From Sphingobacterium pedocola (GTDB lineage: Bacteria; Bacteroidota; Bacteroidia; Sphingobacteriales; Sphingobacteriaceae), in NCBI RefSeq assembly GCF_015209965.1, contig NZ_MU158689.1, positions 1,089,629 to 1,153,628 on the forward strand: a stretch of 64,000 nt of DNA, read 5' to 3'. The notes beneath the pieces were generated by a model. It had not been told where the DNA came from. It worked only from the letters and a program-made list of their open reading frames with translations, and made no database searches. The position numbers and the translations under genes were made by a program. Below are positions 36,951 through 45,818 of this stretch, piece after piece. Position 1 is the stretch's first letter; every line of letters starts with the position of its first letter.

Positions 36951-37847
36951 TTATTTGATCGGTTCGAACGGGACAAAGGGTTGTTTGGGCTCAAAGTGGT
37001 TCCAGATAATATTCGAAATTTTTCGGGTCAGCACCTCGGCTTCATTTTGGTCGTTCCAGCTTTGGTCTTTGTTGTTTTTTGTTAATATGCAGAATACATA
37101 ATCTCCACTCGGTGCATTTACGAGTACAACTTCGCCCCGGGCATCGTTTACCGATCCTGTTTTGGATATCGTATTGATATGAGATGGGATTTGAGATAAA
37201 GATCGTCCGTTGTAAAACTGGTTTTTTAAATACCTGTACATCTTATCGGAATATCTTTTATCAATTAATTGGCCATTTCTGATTAATGAGAATAAAGTCG
37301 CCATTTCTCGAGGTGTTGTTTGACCCCAACCATATTTTTTCCATATATCTTCCCTTCCAGGAGTCCTGGAATTGATCTTGGTATGTTGTAATCCCAATCT
37401 TTCTAAAAGTGGATTTATAGTTGTTCCGCCACCGGCTAATTCCTGCAGCCAAAGTGAGGAAACATTATCACTGTAACTGAGCATCAAAGAGATCATCGTC
37501 GAAAGGTCGGTTTGCGTACTGTCCTTGTAAAACTGCATTAGCCCCGATCCTCCGTATACCCTTTTTTCGTCATATCGGAAGGATTGATTTAACTGCAGCT
37601 GGCCGTCCGCTATTTTTTGAAACACACCAACTAAAATCGGAACTTTCACGATACTGGCTGTAGGAAATACGGTATCTGCTTGAATTGCGACAAACTTGTT
37701 CAGTCGTAAGTGTTGTACATAGATGCCGACATCGCCTTCAAAATGCTGTATTTCATTTTTAAGCTTATCTTCAAGCTTTTTATCAACTTTCTGAGCGAAA
37801 AGAATATGGACAGATAAACTCATGGTTAAAAGGAGCACGTAGTTCAT
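36951..37847 (-). CDS. class A beta-lactamase-like serine hydrolase
   Basis: A secreted serine hydrolase of 298 residues with a signal peptide (MNYVLLLTMSLSVHILFA). Active-site motifs: nucleophile SIVK in TASIVKVPIL near residue 64, SDN in LSYSDNVSS, and KTG in TISKTGSVNDARGE. The omega-loop region reads RTPGREDIWKKYGWGQTTPREMA; it has a Glu but not the ExxxN pattern of TEM-type enzymes, so the deacylating Glu is uncertain. Hydrolysis of beta-lactams is possible but not assured; many such Bacteroidota proteins are uncharacterised. It is isolated, downstream (on its strand) of the NAD(P)-binding gene's terminator. Confidence 0.85.
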   Translation of the reverse strand: MNYVLLLTMSLSVHILFAQKVDKKLEDKLKNEIQHFEGDVGIYVQHLRLNKFVAIQADTVFPTASIVKVPILVGVFQKIADGQLQLNQSFRYDEKRVYGGSGLMQFYKDSTQTDLSTMISLMLSYSDNVSSLWLQELAGGGTTINPLLERLGLQHTKINSRTPGREDIWKKYGWGQTTPREMATLFSLIRNGQLIDKRYSDKMYRYLKNQFYNGRSLSQIPSHINTISKTGSVNDARGEVVLVNAPSGDYVFCILTKNNKDQSWNDQNEAEVLTRKISNIIWNHFEPKQPFVPFEPIK

Positions 37848-37872
37848 AGTGAATATAATAATTTGGTTGTAA

Positions 37873-37910
37873 ATATAAAAAGCATAGAACGAATTCTATG
37901 CTTTTTATAT
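37873..37910 (-). terminator. terminator of the NAD(P)-binding oxidoreductase gene
   Basis: A 16-bp perfect stem (37873-37888 with 37895-37910, core GCATAGA/TCTATGC) with a 6-nt loop and AT-rich outer arms. Confidence 0.88.
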
Positions 37911-37953
37911 GTATTTATTCATTCGTATCGAATAATTGGTAACATTTTTAATT

Positions 37954-38604
37954 CTAATAGGCAGCAGTGAATCTTTTCTGGACAAATTGTCCATGTTCTA
38001 ATTCGTCTACTATAGCTACAGCTAAATCTTCCACGGAGAGGGACGATCTACCATTGGAGTCGAAAACAGGATTATCTAAACCAGTTCGGTAACTACCTGT
38101 CCGGGTACCTGAAGTCTCCGGATTCATTTCAATGGCAGGACTAAAAAATGTCCAATCTAAATCATTTTCCAATTCCACAAATTTTAAATGTTCAGCTGCA
38201 GCTAAAGCACCGGGCTTAAAGTCTCTCGGAAAATCAGACGTATTGACGAGTTGTGTATTTTCATCAACGTATAAACTACCCGCGCCACCAATGACAATGA
38301 ACCGCTTAACTCCGGATTCTTTGACGGCTTCTAAAATAGAGCGCGCGCCTTGTTTGAAATCTTCATAGAGACGTGGGTTAGCCCATCCCGCATTGAATGC
38401 GGAGATTACGGCATCATGGCCTTTAATCACAGCACTTAACGCATTCGTGTCGTTTACGTCGGCTTGTACCGCAAGTACATTAGTTTGGGGTACAATTTTT
38501 GAAGGGTCACGGACAATACCAGTGACTTCATGTCTTCTTTCTTTCAATTCTTTGAGAATGGCTGAACCAACGAACCCGCTAGCGCCTATTAATGCTACTT
38601 TCAT
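37954..38604 (-). CDS. NAD(P)-binding atypical SDR-type reductase
   Basis: A 216-residue Rossmann-fold protein of the NmrA/YwnB-like (NAD(P)H-binding) group. The dinucleotide loop is ALIGASGFVGSAIL at the N-terminus, followed by TGIVRDPSKI and a second strand region AVISAFNAGWANP. VIGGAGSLYVDE lies mid-protein. It lacks the YxxxK dyad of classical SDRs, as is usual for this small family, which binds NADP and senses or reduces unknown partners. Stands alone. Confidence 0.88.
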   Translation of the reverse strand: MKVALIGASGFVGSAILKELKERRHEVTGIVRDPSKIVPQTNVLAVQADVNDTNALSAVIKGHDAVISAFNAGWANPRLYEDFKQGARSILEAVKESGVKRFIVIGGAGSLYVDENTQLVNTSDFPRDFKPGALAAAEHLKFVELENDLDWTFFSPAIEMNPETSGTRTGSYRTGLDNPVFDSNGRSSLSVEDLAVAIVDELEHGQFVQKRFTAAY

Positions 38605-38769
38605 ATCTGTGGTTTTGTTTGTGATTTATTTGTTAACACACTAAGCGACTTGTGATAAGCACAACAGTACTAAAACAGATGATGTAGGTAAAAAGTTTAG
38701 TGAACATAAGAGATTTTTTGACCTAGAGATACTACAACCCAATAAATTGGATTATAGTATCTAAAAAGT

Positions 38770-39459
38770 TTAATCTTCTGCTCGGAATTTTTTGTATGAA
38801 TCCAATATGTAAACTTGTAAATCCTGCGGAGAGGCTACTTGGACAAACTCTAGTGTTGGACGGTATCTTTCTTTAAATAAGGGAATTTCATCTTCAGTAA
38901 GGGGAACCAAAGACGCAATAAGTTGGCTGGTAAATTTACGATCAACCTGACGGTTATTTTGTTCAGTAATTAGTAGACTGAGGTTTTTCCGCGCTTCTTT
39001 TGCTTTGCGACCAAATAATCGGGAAGGAGAAACGCGTAATCCGCCTTGCTGTTGACTAGCATCGACCACCTTACCTTCATTTTTTGCACGTGCAATTTCT
39101 GCGACTAAGCGGCTATCCGTCAAGCGAGTTACCAACACCTCGTTAATAAGAATAGTATTATCCTCACGTAAGAGATAAATTCTCCGCACACCTTCTTCAT
39201 AAAGAAATGCAGTATCCTTTTGATAACCAGGTAATTCAATTTCTAAGTAATCATAAAGTTTGGCGTCGATTTTAAAATTTCCTTCCCGATCAGTAGTAAC
39301 TTGTTCTTTGGTGCGCAGATTCGTAATTGTCACGTTGGACAGCGTATGGCTACTTTCTAATTCATATACTATTCCCCTATAATCTTGCGCCTGTATTGGC
39401 GCAATAACTCCTGCTATAAGAAAGACGAGCAGGGCTACTAAGTAATTTATTTTATTCAT
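38770..39459 (-). CDS. secreted protein with carboxypeptidase-like regulatory domain
   Basis: The ATG at 39459 gives a clean signal peptide (MNKINYLVALLVFLIAGVIAPIQA); a longer frame to 39510 overlaps the upstream gene and is rejected. Residues about 25-100 form a carboxypeptidase D regulatory-like beta-sandwich (YRGIVYELESSHTLSNVTITNLRTKEQVTTDREGNFKI). The remaining 130 residues are charged and helical with ARAKNEGKVVDASQQQGGLRVSPSRLFGRKAKEARK. Similar two-part proteins are common and undefined in Bacteroidota. It begins two bases after the stop of the M1 peptidase gene, so the two form an operon. Confidence 0.82.
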   Translation of the reverse strand: MNKINYLVALLVFLIAGVIAPIQAQDYRGIVYELESSHTLSNVTITNLRTKEQVTTDREGNFKIDAKLYDYLEIELPGYQKDTAFLYEEGVRRIYLLREDNTILINEVLVTRLTDSRLVAEIARAKNEGKVVDASQQQGGLRVSPSRLFGRKAKEARKNLSLLITEQNNRQVDRKFTSQLIASLVPLTEDEIPLFKERYRPTLEFVQVASPQDLQVYILDSYKKFRAED

Positions 39460-39460
39460 A

Positions 39461-41413
39461 TTATTTCGTGTTCCAGGTGTTATTTTCGGGGTTGATATCA
39501 GGAAATACATTTCGTGGATCCAGTTTAACCGTTGTCAATTTTTCTGTGGAATTTATTTTAAATGTCCATCTTATGTTTCTTTCCCAAACTTCCACAGGTA
39601 ATTTTATCGTGATTTTTTTTCCGCTTTCGGTTGTCGCTTCGATTTCTACCGGCATAGGCAATTTACCCAAATTGTCAATACTCACAATAGCGCCTTTCGA
39701 CGGATTGGATTCCACATAACGTACGTCGGTAACCGCCTGATCCATCTGCCAGTTATATTGGAACAGCCCTCGCCAAAACCAGTTCAAATTTTCTCCGGTT
39801 TCATTTTCCATCAATCTGAAAAAATCATCTGGAGCTGGATGTTTGTAAGCCCATACATCAATGTATTTTTTAAACGCTGGATCAAAGCGATCTTTACCAA
39901 TGATCTCGTTTCTTAACAAATGGAGTGCAAAAGCGGGTTTATAATACAAAAGAATACCAATATTACGTTCTTTCATATTCTGCGGTGTGGTCATAACTGC
40001 GTCTAGATCGGGGTTGAACAAAACAGGTGTCATGCTATTGCGCTGCCCATGTTTGATGTTGTATTCGCCTTTATTAAATACTTCAGTCGAAATGTCATTT
40101 ATAAAGGTATTAAACCCTTCATCCATCCACCCGTGTAATCTTTCGTTGCTACCGACGATCATTGGAAACCAATTGTGCCCAAATTCATGATCCGTAACTC
40201 CCCAGAGATTGGCTGCCTTAGCTTTGTGACCACAGAAAGAGATAGCAGGATATTCCATTCCTCCCACGTTAGAAGCGACATTAACGGCTACGGGATATGG
40301 ATACTCGTACCATTTTTTTGAATAATGCTCAATCGAAGCTTTTGCGTACTCTGTCGATCTTTCCCAAGCATTTCCTCCATTACTTTCTTTTGGATAAGCC
40401 GACAATGCTAATGCAGATTTACCGCTAGGCAGGTTAATCTTTGCACCATCCAATATAAAAGCAGCGGATGAAGCCCAAGCGACATCGTGAGCATTTTTTA
40501 AGACATACTTCCAGGTCAGTTCGTTTTTATTTGGTCTAGAAGAACCTTTGGTTACCTCGCTTTCCGAACGAATAAGTACCGTTTCGTTTGAAGTCTTTGC
40601 TTGATTATATCGATCCAACTGTTCTTTGGTAAACACTTCATCTGGATTAAGTAGTTCGCCTCCCATAACCACAATATGATTGGCAGGAGCGGTAATCTCT
40701 ACATCGTAATCTCCAAATTCCAAATAAAACTCGCCCGGTCCGGTATAGGGATGTGTATTCCATCCAAGAATATCGTCGAAGACACATACTCTTGGATACC
40801 ATTGCGCAATTGCATATATATTGCCGTTCTGTGTAGCCAAGATACCTGTACGATCTGCTCCATATTCTGGAATGGTAAATTCAAAATCCATGCTAAATGA
40901 TACGCTCCCTCCATTGGCCTTTAATGGTTTAGGTAAATTAAGCCGCATACGTGTGTCACTGATACTGTAAGTGATATCGGACTCCGAATCTACTCTGACA
41001 TTTCGAATGGCATATCCACCGTTAAAGGTATTCGTAGAATTTCCATAACGACTGTCTTGAAGTGGAATTGTGGCCTGTCCCCTCGAATCTGTATTAAATA
41101 AATTCTGATCCAACTGTAACCAAATGAAGTCGAGATCTTCGGGGCTATTATTAATATAGGTTGTAGCTACTGAACCTGTTATGTGATTGATCTTATCATT
41201 AAGTTTGACCTTAATGTTATAATTTGCCGCATTTTGCCAATAAGAAGGACCTGGTTTACCGCTCGCAGAACGGTACAAGGTGCCGTTGCTTTTGTAAAAA
41301 TCTGTAGCAAATGCTTCGGTATAATTATATAAACTCTTTTCCTGAGCTCCAACAGAAGCGGAAATAAATAGACAAGCGATCGTTAAGGCTGTCAGGTATA
41401 ATCTTTTTATCAT
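39461..41413 (-). CDS. exported M1 family (gluzincin) aminopeptidase
   Basis: A 650-residue zinc aminopeptidase with signal peptide (MIKRLYLTALTIACLFISASVGA). The N-terminal beta-saddle domain (about 30-270) precedes the catalytic domain, which has GGMEYPAISF (variant of GAMEN), the zinc motif HEFGHNW near residue 412 and the third ligand Glu in WMDEGFNTF 18 residues later. The C-terminal part after 530 is beta-rich. Likely periplasmic. Neighbours: an ArsC/Spx-like gene two bases upstream and a carboxypeptidase-like-domain gene two bases downstream, all minus strand, suggesting a three-gene operon. Confidence 0.94.
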   Translation of the reverse strand: MIKRLYLTALTIACLFISASVGAQEKSLYNYTEAFATDFYKSNGTLYRSASGKPGPSYWQNAANYNIKVKLNDKINHITGSVATTYINNSPEDLDFIWLQLDQNLFNTDSRGQATIPLQDSRYGNSTNTFNGGYAIRNVRVDSESDITYSISDTRMRLNLPKPLKANGGSVSFSMDFEFTIPEYGADRTGILATQNGNIYAIAQWYPRVCVFDDILGWNTHPYTGPGEFYLEFGDYDVEITAPANHIVVMGGELLNPDEVFTKEQLDRYNQAKTSNETVLIRSESEVTKGSSRPNKNELTWKYVLKNAHDVAWASSAAFILDGAKINLPSGKSALALSAYPKESNGGNAWERSTEYAKASIEHYSKKWYEYPYPVAVNVASNVGGMEYPAISFCGHKAKAANLWGVTDHEFGHNWFPMIVGSNERLHGWMDEGFNTFINDISTEVFNKGEYNIKHGQRNSMTPVLFNPDLDAVMTTPQNMKERNIGILLYYKPAFALHLLRNEIIGKDRFDPAFKKYIDVWAYKHPAPDDFFRLMENETGENLNWFWRGLFQYNWQMDQAVTDVRYVESNPSKGAIVSIDNLGKLPMPVEIEATTESGKKITIKLPVEVWERNIRWTFKINSTEKLTTVKLDPRNVFPDINPENNTWNTK

Positions 41414-41414
41414 A

Positions 41415-41771
41415 CTATTTGGGAGCTTTTAGTGTACTTAAATAAACATTATCATCGAATCCCAAAAGAACGAGATCGTTGCATTCTATAACAGGTCGCT
41501 TAATCATACTGTTATTAGCCAACAAAACTTGTATTGCAGACGAAATATCTTTTACATCGTCTTGTTCTTCCTTCGTCAATTTGCGCCAAGTCGTTCCTTT
41601 TTTGTTAACTAATTGCTCCCACGATACTTTCTCTGCCCATTCCCTCAATTTCTTTTCCTGGGCAGGTTCCTTTTTGAAATCATGGAATGTATAAGCAATC
41701 TTGTGTTCTACCAACCAATCTAAAGCTTTTTTTACTGTGTTACAATTTTTTATGCCGTAAATCTCAACCAT
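41415..41771 (-). CDS. ArsC/Spx/YffB-family thioredoxin-fold protein
   Basis: A 118-residue protein of the arsenate reductase-like Spx/MgsR/YffB group: YGIKNCNTVKKALDWLVEHKIAYTFHDFKKEP, with a single N-terminal Cys where the family has CxxC or CxxS. Further marks are WRKLTKEEQDD and the RPVIE strand ending SMIKRPVIEC. Real arsenate reductases have additional residues not evident here, so a thiol-based reductase or regulator of unknown target is the safer call. First gene ahead of the M1 peptidase gene. Confidence 0.88.
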   Translation of the reverse strand: MVEIYGIKNCNTVKKALDWLVEHKIAYTFHDFKKEPAQEKKLREWAEKVSWEQLVNKKGTTWRKLTKEEQDDVKDISSAIQVLLANNSMIKRPVIECNDLVLLGFDDNVYLSTLKAPK

Positions 41772-41875
41772 ATATATAAAGTATTAATCTGAAAGTACGT
41801 CTAAAGATACCAATAACTATTAAATAAGAAATAAATGAGCTATATTTTTCTTAGTGTATTTTTTACACTATTCTT

Positions 41876-41905
41876 TTTGAAAGAACAAAAAAAACACTAT
41901 CTTTA
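41876..41905 (+). promoter_or_regulatory. probable promoter of fba
   Basis: TTTG at 41876-41879 and TATCTTTA at 41898-41905 are separated by 18 bp, one base off the Bacteroidota TAnnTTTG -7 consensus. The start codon follows 39 bp downstream. Confidence 0.5.
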
Positions 41906-41944
41906 AACTTCAAAAAACAAAAAGCAATTAAATACAATAAAAAT

Positions 41945-43024
41945 ATGAGCCTAAAAGATTTTAAAGGTGTATTGACAGGTGATCAAGTACAAGAATTATT
42001 TGAGCTAGCAAAACAGCATAAATTTGCGCTACCTGCTGTAAATATAACGGGAACAAATTCTGTCAATGCTGTTATGGAAACGGCAAAGGCAGTTAATTCT
42101 CCTGTAATTATACAGTTATCAAATGGCGGAGCACAATTTTATGCTGGAAAATCATTGAATAATGATGGTTTACAAGCTTGTATTCTAGGCGGAATTTCTG
42201 CCGCTCATCATGTACATTTATTAGCAGAGCATTACGGCGTTGCTGTTATCTTGCACACCGACCATGCTGCTAAGAAGCTGCTGCCGTGGATTGATGGTCT
42301 ATTAGATGCAGGTGAAAAATTCTTCGCTCAAAATGGTAAACCTCTATTTTCTTCTCATATGCTTGATCTTTCCGAAGAATCTATCGAAGAAAATATTGAA
42401 ATATCCAAAAAATATTTGGAACGTATGAAACCGCTCGGTATGACAGTGGAAATTGAGTTGGGTGTTACGGGAGGAGAAGAAGACGGCGTAGACAATTCGG
42501 ATGTAGATAGCTCTAAATTATATACACAGCCTGAAGAAGTAGCATATGCGTATGAAGAATTATCTAAAGTTTCTGATAAATTCACTGTAGCAGCGGCCTT
42601 TGGTAATGTGCACGGTGTATATAAGCCGGGTAATGTAAAATTACAACCTGTTATCTTAAAAAATTCACAGGATTATGTCCGTGAAAAATACAGCTTGACT
42701 GCAGAGAAACCTGTTAATTTTGTATTCCATGGCGGATCCGGTTCTTCTCCTGAAGAAATCTCAGAAGCAATTTCATATGGAGCTATCAAGATGAATATTG
42801 ACACGGATATGCAATGGGCGTTTTGGGATGGTATCAAAGGCTACGAAGCTAAAAACCACGACTACCTTCAGGCGCAAATTGGTAATCCTGAAGGTACTGA
42901 TTCACCCAATAAAAAATATTACGATCCCCGCGTTTGGTTACGTAAGGGCGAAGAAGCTTTTGTTGCTCGACTTAAACAGGCTTTTGAAGAATTGAATGCG
43001 ATCGATGTCAACAGTAAATTGTAG
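41945..43024 (+). CDS. fbaA: class II fructose-bisphosphate aldolase
   Basis: Zinc-dependent cleavage of fructose 1,6-bisphosphate in glycolysis, and the reverse in gluconeogenesis. The 359-residue sequence is of the E. coli FbaA long type: FALPAVNITGTNSVNAVMETAK, HTDHAAKKLLPWIDGLL with zinc His, SSHMLDLSEES, EIELGVTGGEEDGVDNS, AAFGNVHGVYKPGNVKL and FHGGSGSS with the phosphate-binding loop, then AIKMNIDTDMQWAF. Has its own promoter and a strong terminator, consistent with high expression. Confidence 0.97.
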   Translation: MSLKDFKGVLTGDQVQELFELAKQHKFALPAVNITGTNSVNAVMETAKAVNSPVIIQLSNGGAQFYAGKSLNNDGLQACILGGISAAHHVHLLAEHYGVAVILHTDHAAKKLLPWIDGLLDAGEKFFAQNGKPLFSSHMLDLSEESIEENIEISKKYLERMKPLGMTVEIELGVTGGEEDGVDNSDVDSSKLYTQPEEVAYAYEELSKVSDKFTVAAAFGNVHGVYKPGNVKLQPVILKNSQDYVREKYSLTAEKPVNFVFHGGSGSSPEEISEAISYGAIKMNIDTDMQWAFWDGIKGYEAKNHDYLQAQIGNPEGTDSPNKKYYDPRVWLRKGEEAFVARLKQAFEELNAIDVNSKL

Positions 43025-43042
43025 AAGATACAACTACTATCA

Positions 43043-43080
43043 GAAAGAAGGAGAAGCAATCGCTTCTCCTTCTTTCATTT
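43043..43080 (+). terminator. terminator after fba
   Basis: A perfect 15-bp stem (43043-43057 with 43062-43076, arm end GGAGAAGC) with a 4-nt loop, followed by ATTTT. Confidence 0.9.
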
Positions 43081-43294
43081 TAAGGCTAATTTTAAAATGT
43101 AACTGCAATAATAAAATGTAACCTATTTTTATACGTGAGCCTGCCACGGCCTGAGCCGTAGAAAATCTAACCAATTACCTTCGCCGAAGGCAATTTCCTT
43201 GATCTTGATTTAGGTAAATTATGTTAAATATCCAATGGGAAAATAATTCATTGCGAGATTTTTTCGCTATCTTACCAATAGTTCAACTAACACT

Positions 43295-44176
43295 ATGTAT
43301 AAGGAACGATTTTTAAATTTTTTGACCTTCGAAAAAAGATTTTCTGCACATACGCTAAGCGCTTATGCCAAAGAAGTTGACGGCTTATTGAATTTTATAA
43401 GTCGTGAAAACGTCACATTTGAAGAGATAGACTATAAGTTGTTAAGGTATTATTTTTCAACCCTTAAAGAAGGGGAGAAGGAGGCAGTGTCGGTGAATAG
43501 ATCTATATCTGCTGTTAAATCGTATTATAAGTTCCTACAGCGAGAAGGTATTGTTCTCCAAAATCCGGCACGTCTCATCAAGGCATTAAAAACACCAAAA
43601 AAACTTCCTGTTGTCGTCGAAAATGATAAGATCGTAACACTCTTGGATAAGATGGAGTATGCAACGGAGAGTTTCGAAGGACAAAGAGACTATATTGTAA
43701 TGGAACTGTTATTTGGTACGGGAATTCGTCTTTCAGAATTATTAAAAATAAAAGAGCGGGATGTTGATGTTTTCAATAAAAAAGTTCTTATATTCGGTAA
43801 AAGGAACAAAGAGCGTTTTGTTCCACTGCATTCAACTTTATTGGCGGAGCTAAAATCGTACTTGGTAAAAAAAGAAGATCAAGATTTTGAAAACAAAACA
43901 GAATATCTTGTCGTTACTAAAGAAGGAAAGCCTGCGTATGCAAAATTGATTTACAGGATTGTAAAAAACTACCTCAGTATGATTACTTCACAAAAGAAGA
44001 GAAGTCCTCATATTCTGAGACACAGCTTTGCTACGACATTATTAGATAGAGGAGCAGATTTGAATGCTATAAAGGAATTATTAGGTCACGCAGGATTAGC
44101 AGCGACACAAGTATACACGCATAATTCTGCTGAGCGTTTGAAGTCAATTTATAAACAAGCCCATCCAAAGGCTTAA
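43295..44176 (+). CDS. xerC: tyrosine recombinase of the XerC/XerD type
   Basis: A 293-residue site-specific recombinase that would resolve chromosome dimers at dif. The N-terminal SAM-like DNA-binding domain (about 1-85) is followed by the catalytic domain with GTGIRLSELL (first Arg, near 145), PHILRHSFATTLLDRGADLNAIKELLGHAGLAATQVYTHNS containing the HxxR, GHxxL and nucleophile Tyr near 273. Full length and intact. The next gene is hpf, 13 bp downstream; a xerC-hpf pair is a common Bacteroidota arrangement, which favours a housekeeping Xer role over a mobile-element integrase. Confidence 0.92.
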   Translation: MYKERFLNFLTFEKRFSAHTLSAYAKEVDGLLNFISRENVTFEEIDYKLLRYYFSTLKEGEKEAVSVNRSISAVKSYYKFLQREGIVLQNPARLIKALKTPKKLPVVVENDKIVTLLDKMEYATESFEGQRDYIVMELLFGTGIRLSELLKIKERDVDVFNKKVLIFGKRNKERFVPLHSTLLAELKSYLVKKEDQDFENKTEYLVVTKEGKPAYAKLIYRIVKNYLSMITSQKKRSPHILRHSFATTLLDRGADLNAIKELLGHAGLAATQVYTHNSAERLKSIYKQAHPKA

Positions 44177-44189
44177 AAAAGGAGGAAAA

Positions 44190-44534
44190 ATGAATATTAC
44201 TGTGCAATCAATCAAATTCGATGCAGATCAAAAATTGGTAGACTTTATCAAGAAAAGGGCTAATAAATTAGACCAATACTTAGATAATATCATTGAGGGG
44301 GCATGTTATCTCCGATTAGAAAATGTAGAAGATGAGTCCAATAAGATCGTAGAATTAAAGTTAAATATTCCTGGCAATCAATTGTTTGCCAAATCTCAAG
44401 CAAAGACTTTTGAAGAAGCTACCGATATCGCGGTAGAATCGTTGAGAAGGCAGATTAATAAGCACAAAACGAAAACGCGTACCAATGCAAGCAATCACAA
44501 GGAATTGCTTACAACAGAGGAAGACGAATTGTAA
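44190..44534 (+). CDS. hpf: ribosome hibernation promoting factor
   Basis: Short HPF/RaiA protein (114 residues) that binds the 30S decoding region and helps inactive 70S or 100S ribosomes form in stationary phase. It shows the family pattern NITVQSIKFDADQKLVDFIKKRANKL, then AKSQAKTFEEATDIAVESLRRQINKHK and a charged tail with TRTNAS. No long-form C-terminal domain. The start is supported by AAAGGAGG at 44178-44184, six bases upstream. Second gene after xerC; terminator follows. Confidence 0.93.
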   Translation: MNITVQSIKFDADQKLVDFIKKRANKLDQYLDNIIEGACYLRLENVEDESNKIVELKLNIPGNQLFAKSQAKTFEEATDIAVESLRRQINKHKTKTRTNASNHKELLTTEEDEL

Positions 44535-44562
44535 TATATTTATTATTTAGTATCATTTTTTG

Positions 44563-44592
44563 AAACGGTCTATTTTTATAGACCGTTTTTTT
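44563..44592 (+). terminator. terminator after hpf
   Basis: An 11-bp stem (44563-44573 with 44578-44588, core ACGGTCTAT) with a short loop and T-run. Confidence 0.88.
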
Positions 44593-44600
44593 ATTATTTA

Positions 44601-44632
44601 TTTGGATTAATTCTTAATAAGTTTTACTTTTG
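44601..44632 (+). promoter_or_regulatory. consensus Bacteroidota promoter
   Basis: TTTG at 44601-44604 and TACTTTTG at 44625-44632 with 20 bp between them match TTTG-N19/20-TAnnTTTG exactly. The gene starting at 44678 follows 45 bp downstream. Confidence 0.7.
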
Positions 44633-44677
44633 TGACGCAATAGAATATTTCAATCTGATATAAAAAGAATTTATAAG

Positions 44678-45046
44678 ATGATCTGTCCATTAACATATGT
44701 AGAAGAAGTTTTTAAAACTGAACATGGGGCTGTTTACCAATGTAGTCGCAAAAATTGTTATTGGCTAGATTTTGATGGAACTACAACTGCGTTTAAGGTT
44801 GGGGATTTCTTCATGTTTAAGAAAAGGATAGACTCGATTGATATAGAAGCCATGCTCAACGATTCTTCGCGTTCCTCAGATTTTGAAATAGTGATGCCTT
44901 TCCGGACCGAACGTTGTTTTATTCTTTCACCTCAAAATATCTTAAATCTTAGGGAAATACTTTCTGGTGCTAAATTTATGCTCGAACTAAATGGTTCCAT
45001 CAAACAATTCTTGAGACGCGGTCATTACTGCGCAATTACTGCCTAG
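44678..45046 (+). CDS. small conserved-looking Bacteroidota protein, possibly DUF6686
   Basis: A 122-residue soluble protein with an N-terminal Cys-containing stretch (YQCSRKNCYWLDFDGTTTAFKVGDFFMFKKRID), CFILSPQNILNLREIL and a hydrophobic C-terminus. The CxxxxC-YW-LxF-x-T-x-x-F-x-x-GDFxxF pattern resembles a family of short Bacteroidota proteins annotated as DUF6686, but I cannot confirm this. It sits behind a consensus promoter and 175 bp before the ferritin gene. No function can be given. Confidence 0.75.
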   Translation: MICPLTYVEEVFKTEHGAVYQCSRKNCYWLDFDGTTTAFKVGDFFMFKKRIDSIDIEAMLNDSSRSSDFEIVMPFRTERCFILSPQNILNLREILSGAKFMLELNGSIKQFLRRGHYCAITA

Positions 45047-45155
45047 TTCACTTTCTTTATAATAGTATTGATTCTAAATAAGTTAGGTTTATCAAGCCTT
45101 AATTTAGACTGAATTTGTATTGCACTTTTTTAATGGCATGATAAGAGTTATACGT

Positions 45156-45177
45156 TACATTTGTATAAACAATACAA
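45156..45177 (+). promoter_or_regulatory. ferritin -7 element with overlapping dyad
   Basis: TACATTTG (45156-45163) matches the -7 consensus TAnnTTTG. An inverted repeat TTGTAT-N5-ATACAA (45161-45166 with 45172-45177) overlaps its 3' end and the expected transcription start, a normal place for a repressor site. Confidence 0.45.
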
Positions 45178-45221
45178 GAATATTATTGTTATTATATATG
45201 AATGTTTAAAGTATAGGGTAT

Positions 45222-45749
45222 ATGAAAGACTTATTAAAATTAAAATCATCGTTATCTGAAAATATCGAAACTATATTAAATGCTCAAATTAAAGTAGAAG
45301 CACATTCTTCTGCATTATATTTGGCCATGTCAGCCTGGTGTGATGATCAGGGGTTAGACAATGCATCTAAATTTTTCGCAAAACAATCCGATGAAGAACG
45401 TACACATATGTTAAAGTTATTTAACTATGTAAGCAATAGAGGAGGACGAGCGATATCACCAGAAATAACAAATATTCCTGTTGATTTCGAATCTTTCCGT
45501 GGAATTTTCGAGCAAACGTTAGAACAGGAGATGTTTGTAACAGAGCAATTTAATAATATAGCGGATCAATGTGCTAAATCAAAAGATTACGTAACATTTA
45601 ATTTCGTGCAGTGGTTCTTAGAGGAGCAAGTAGAAGAAGAATATGTAGCTCGTCGTATCCTAGAGTTATTTGATGTGATAGGAGAAGAGGGAACAGGTCG
45701 CTGGGAAATTGACAGACATTTGGTTAAAGTAGTTTTTGACGGCGAGTAG
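45222..45749 (+). CDS. ftnA: ferritin, iron-storage ferroxidase
   Basis: Non-heme ferritin of 175 residues that oxidises Fe(II) and stores iron in a 24-mer shell. Ferroxidase ligands are visible: Glu in KVEAHSSALYLAMSAWCDDQGL (E in the first helix), the ExxH of SDEERTHMLKLF, and QWFLEEQVEEEYVARRILELF in the fourth helix. No heme-binding Met pattern of bacterioferritin is obvious. Own promoter with dyad, own terminator. Downstream is an outer-membrane barrel gene. Confidence 0.95.
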   Translation: MKDLLKLKSSLSENIETILNAQIKVEAHSSALYLAMSAWCDDQGLDNASKFFAKQSDEERTHMLKLFNYVSNRGGRAISPEITNIPVDFESFRGIFEQTLEQEMFVTEQFNNIADQCAKSKDYVTFNFVQWFLEEQVEEEYVARRILELFDVIGEEGTGRWEIDRHLVKVVFDGE

Positions 45750-45766
45750 TCATTAACATACAGAGG

Positions 45767-45802
45767 AAACGGGTTATTAGTAATTAATAACCCGTTTTTT
45801 TT
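45767..45802 (+). terminator. terminator after ferritin gene
   Basis: A 13-bp stem (45767-45779 with 45785-45797, core ACGGGTTATTA) with 5-nt loop followed by a run of T. Confidence 0.9.
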
Positions 45803-45818
45803 ATACCATATTTTTTTT

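Noticed and set aside
43295..44176. Phage or transposon integrase.
   Set aside because: The recombinase is a XerC/D type followed by hpf, has no attachment sites, cargo genes or direct repeats around it, and fits a housekeeping role.
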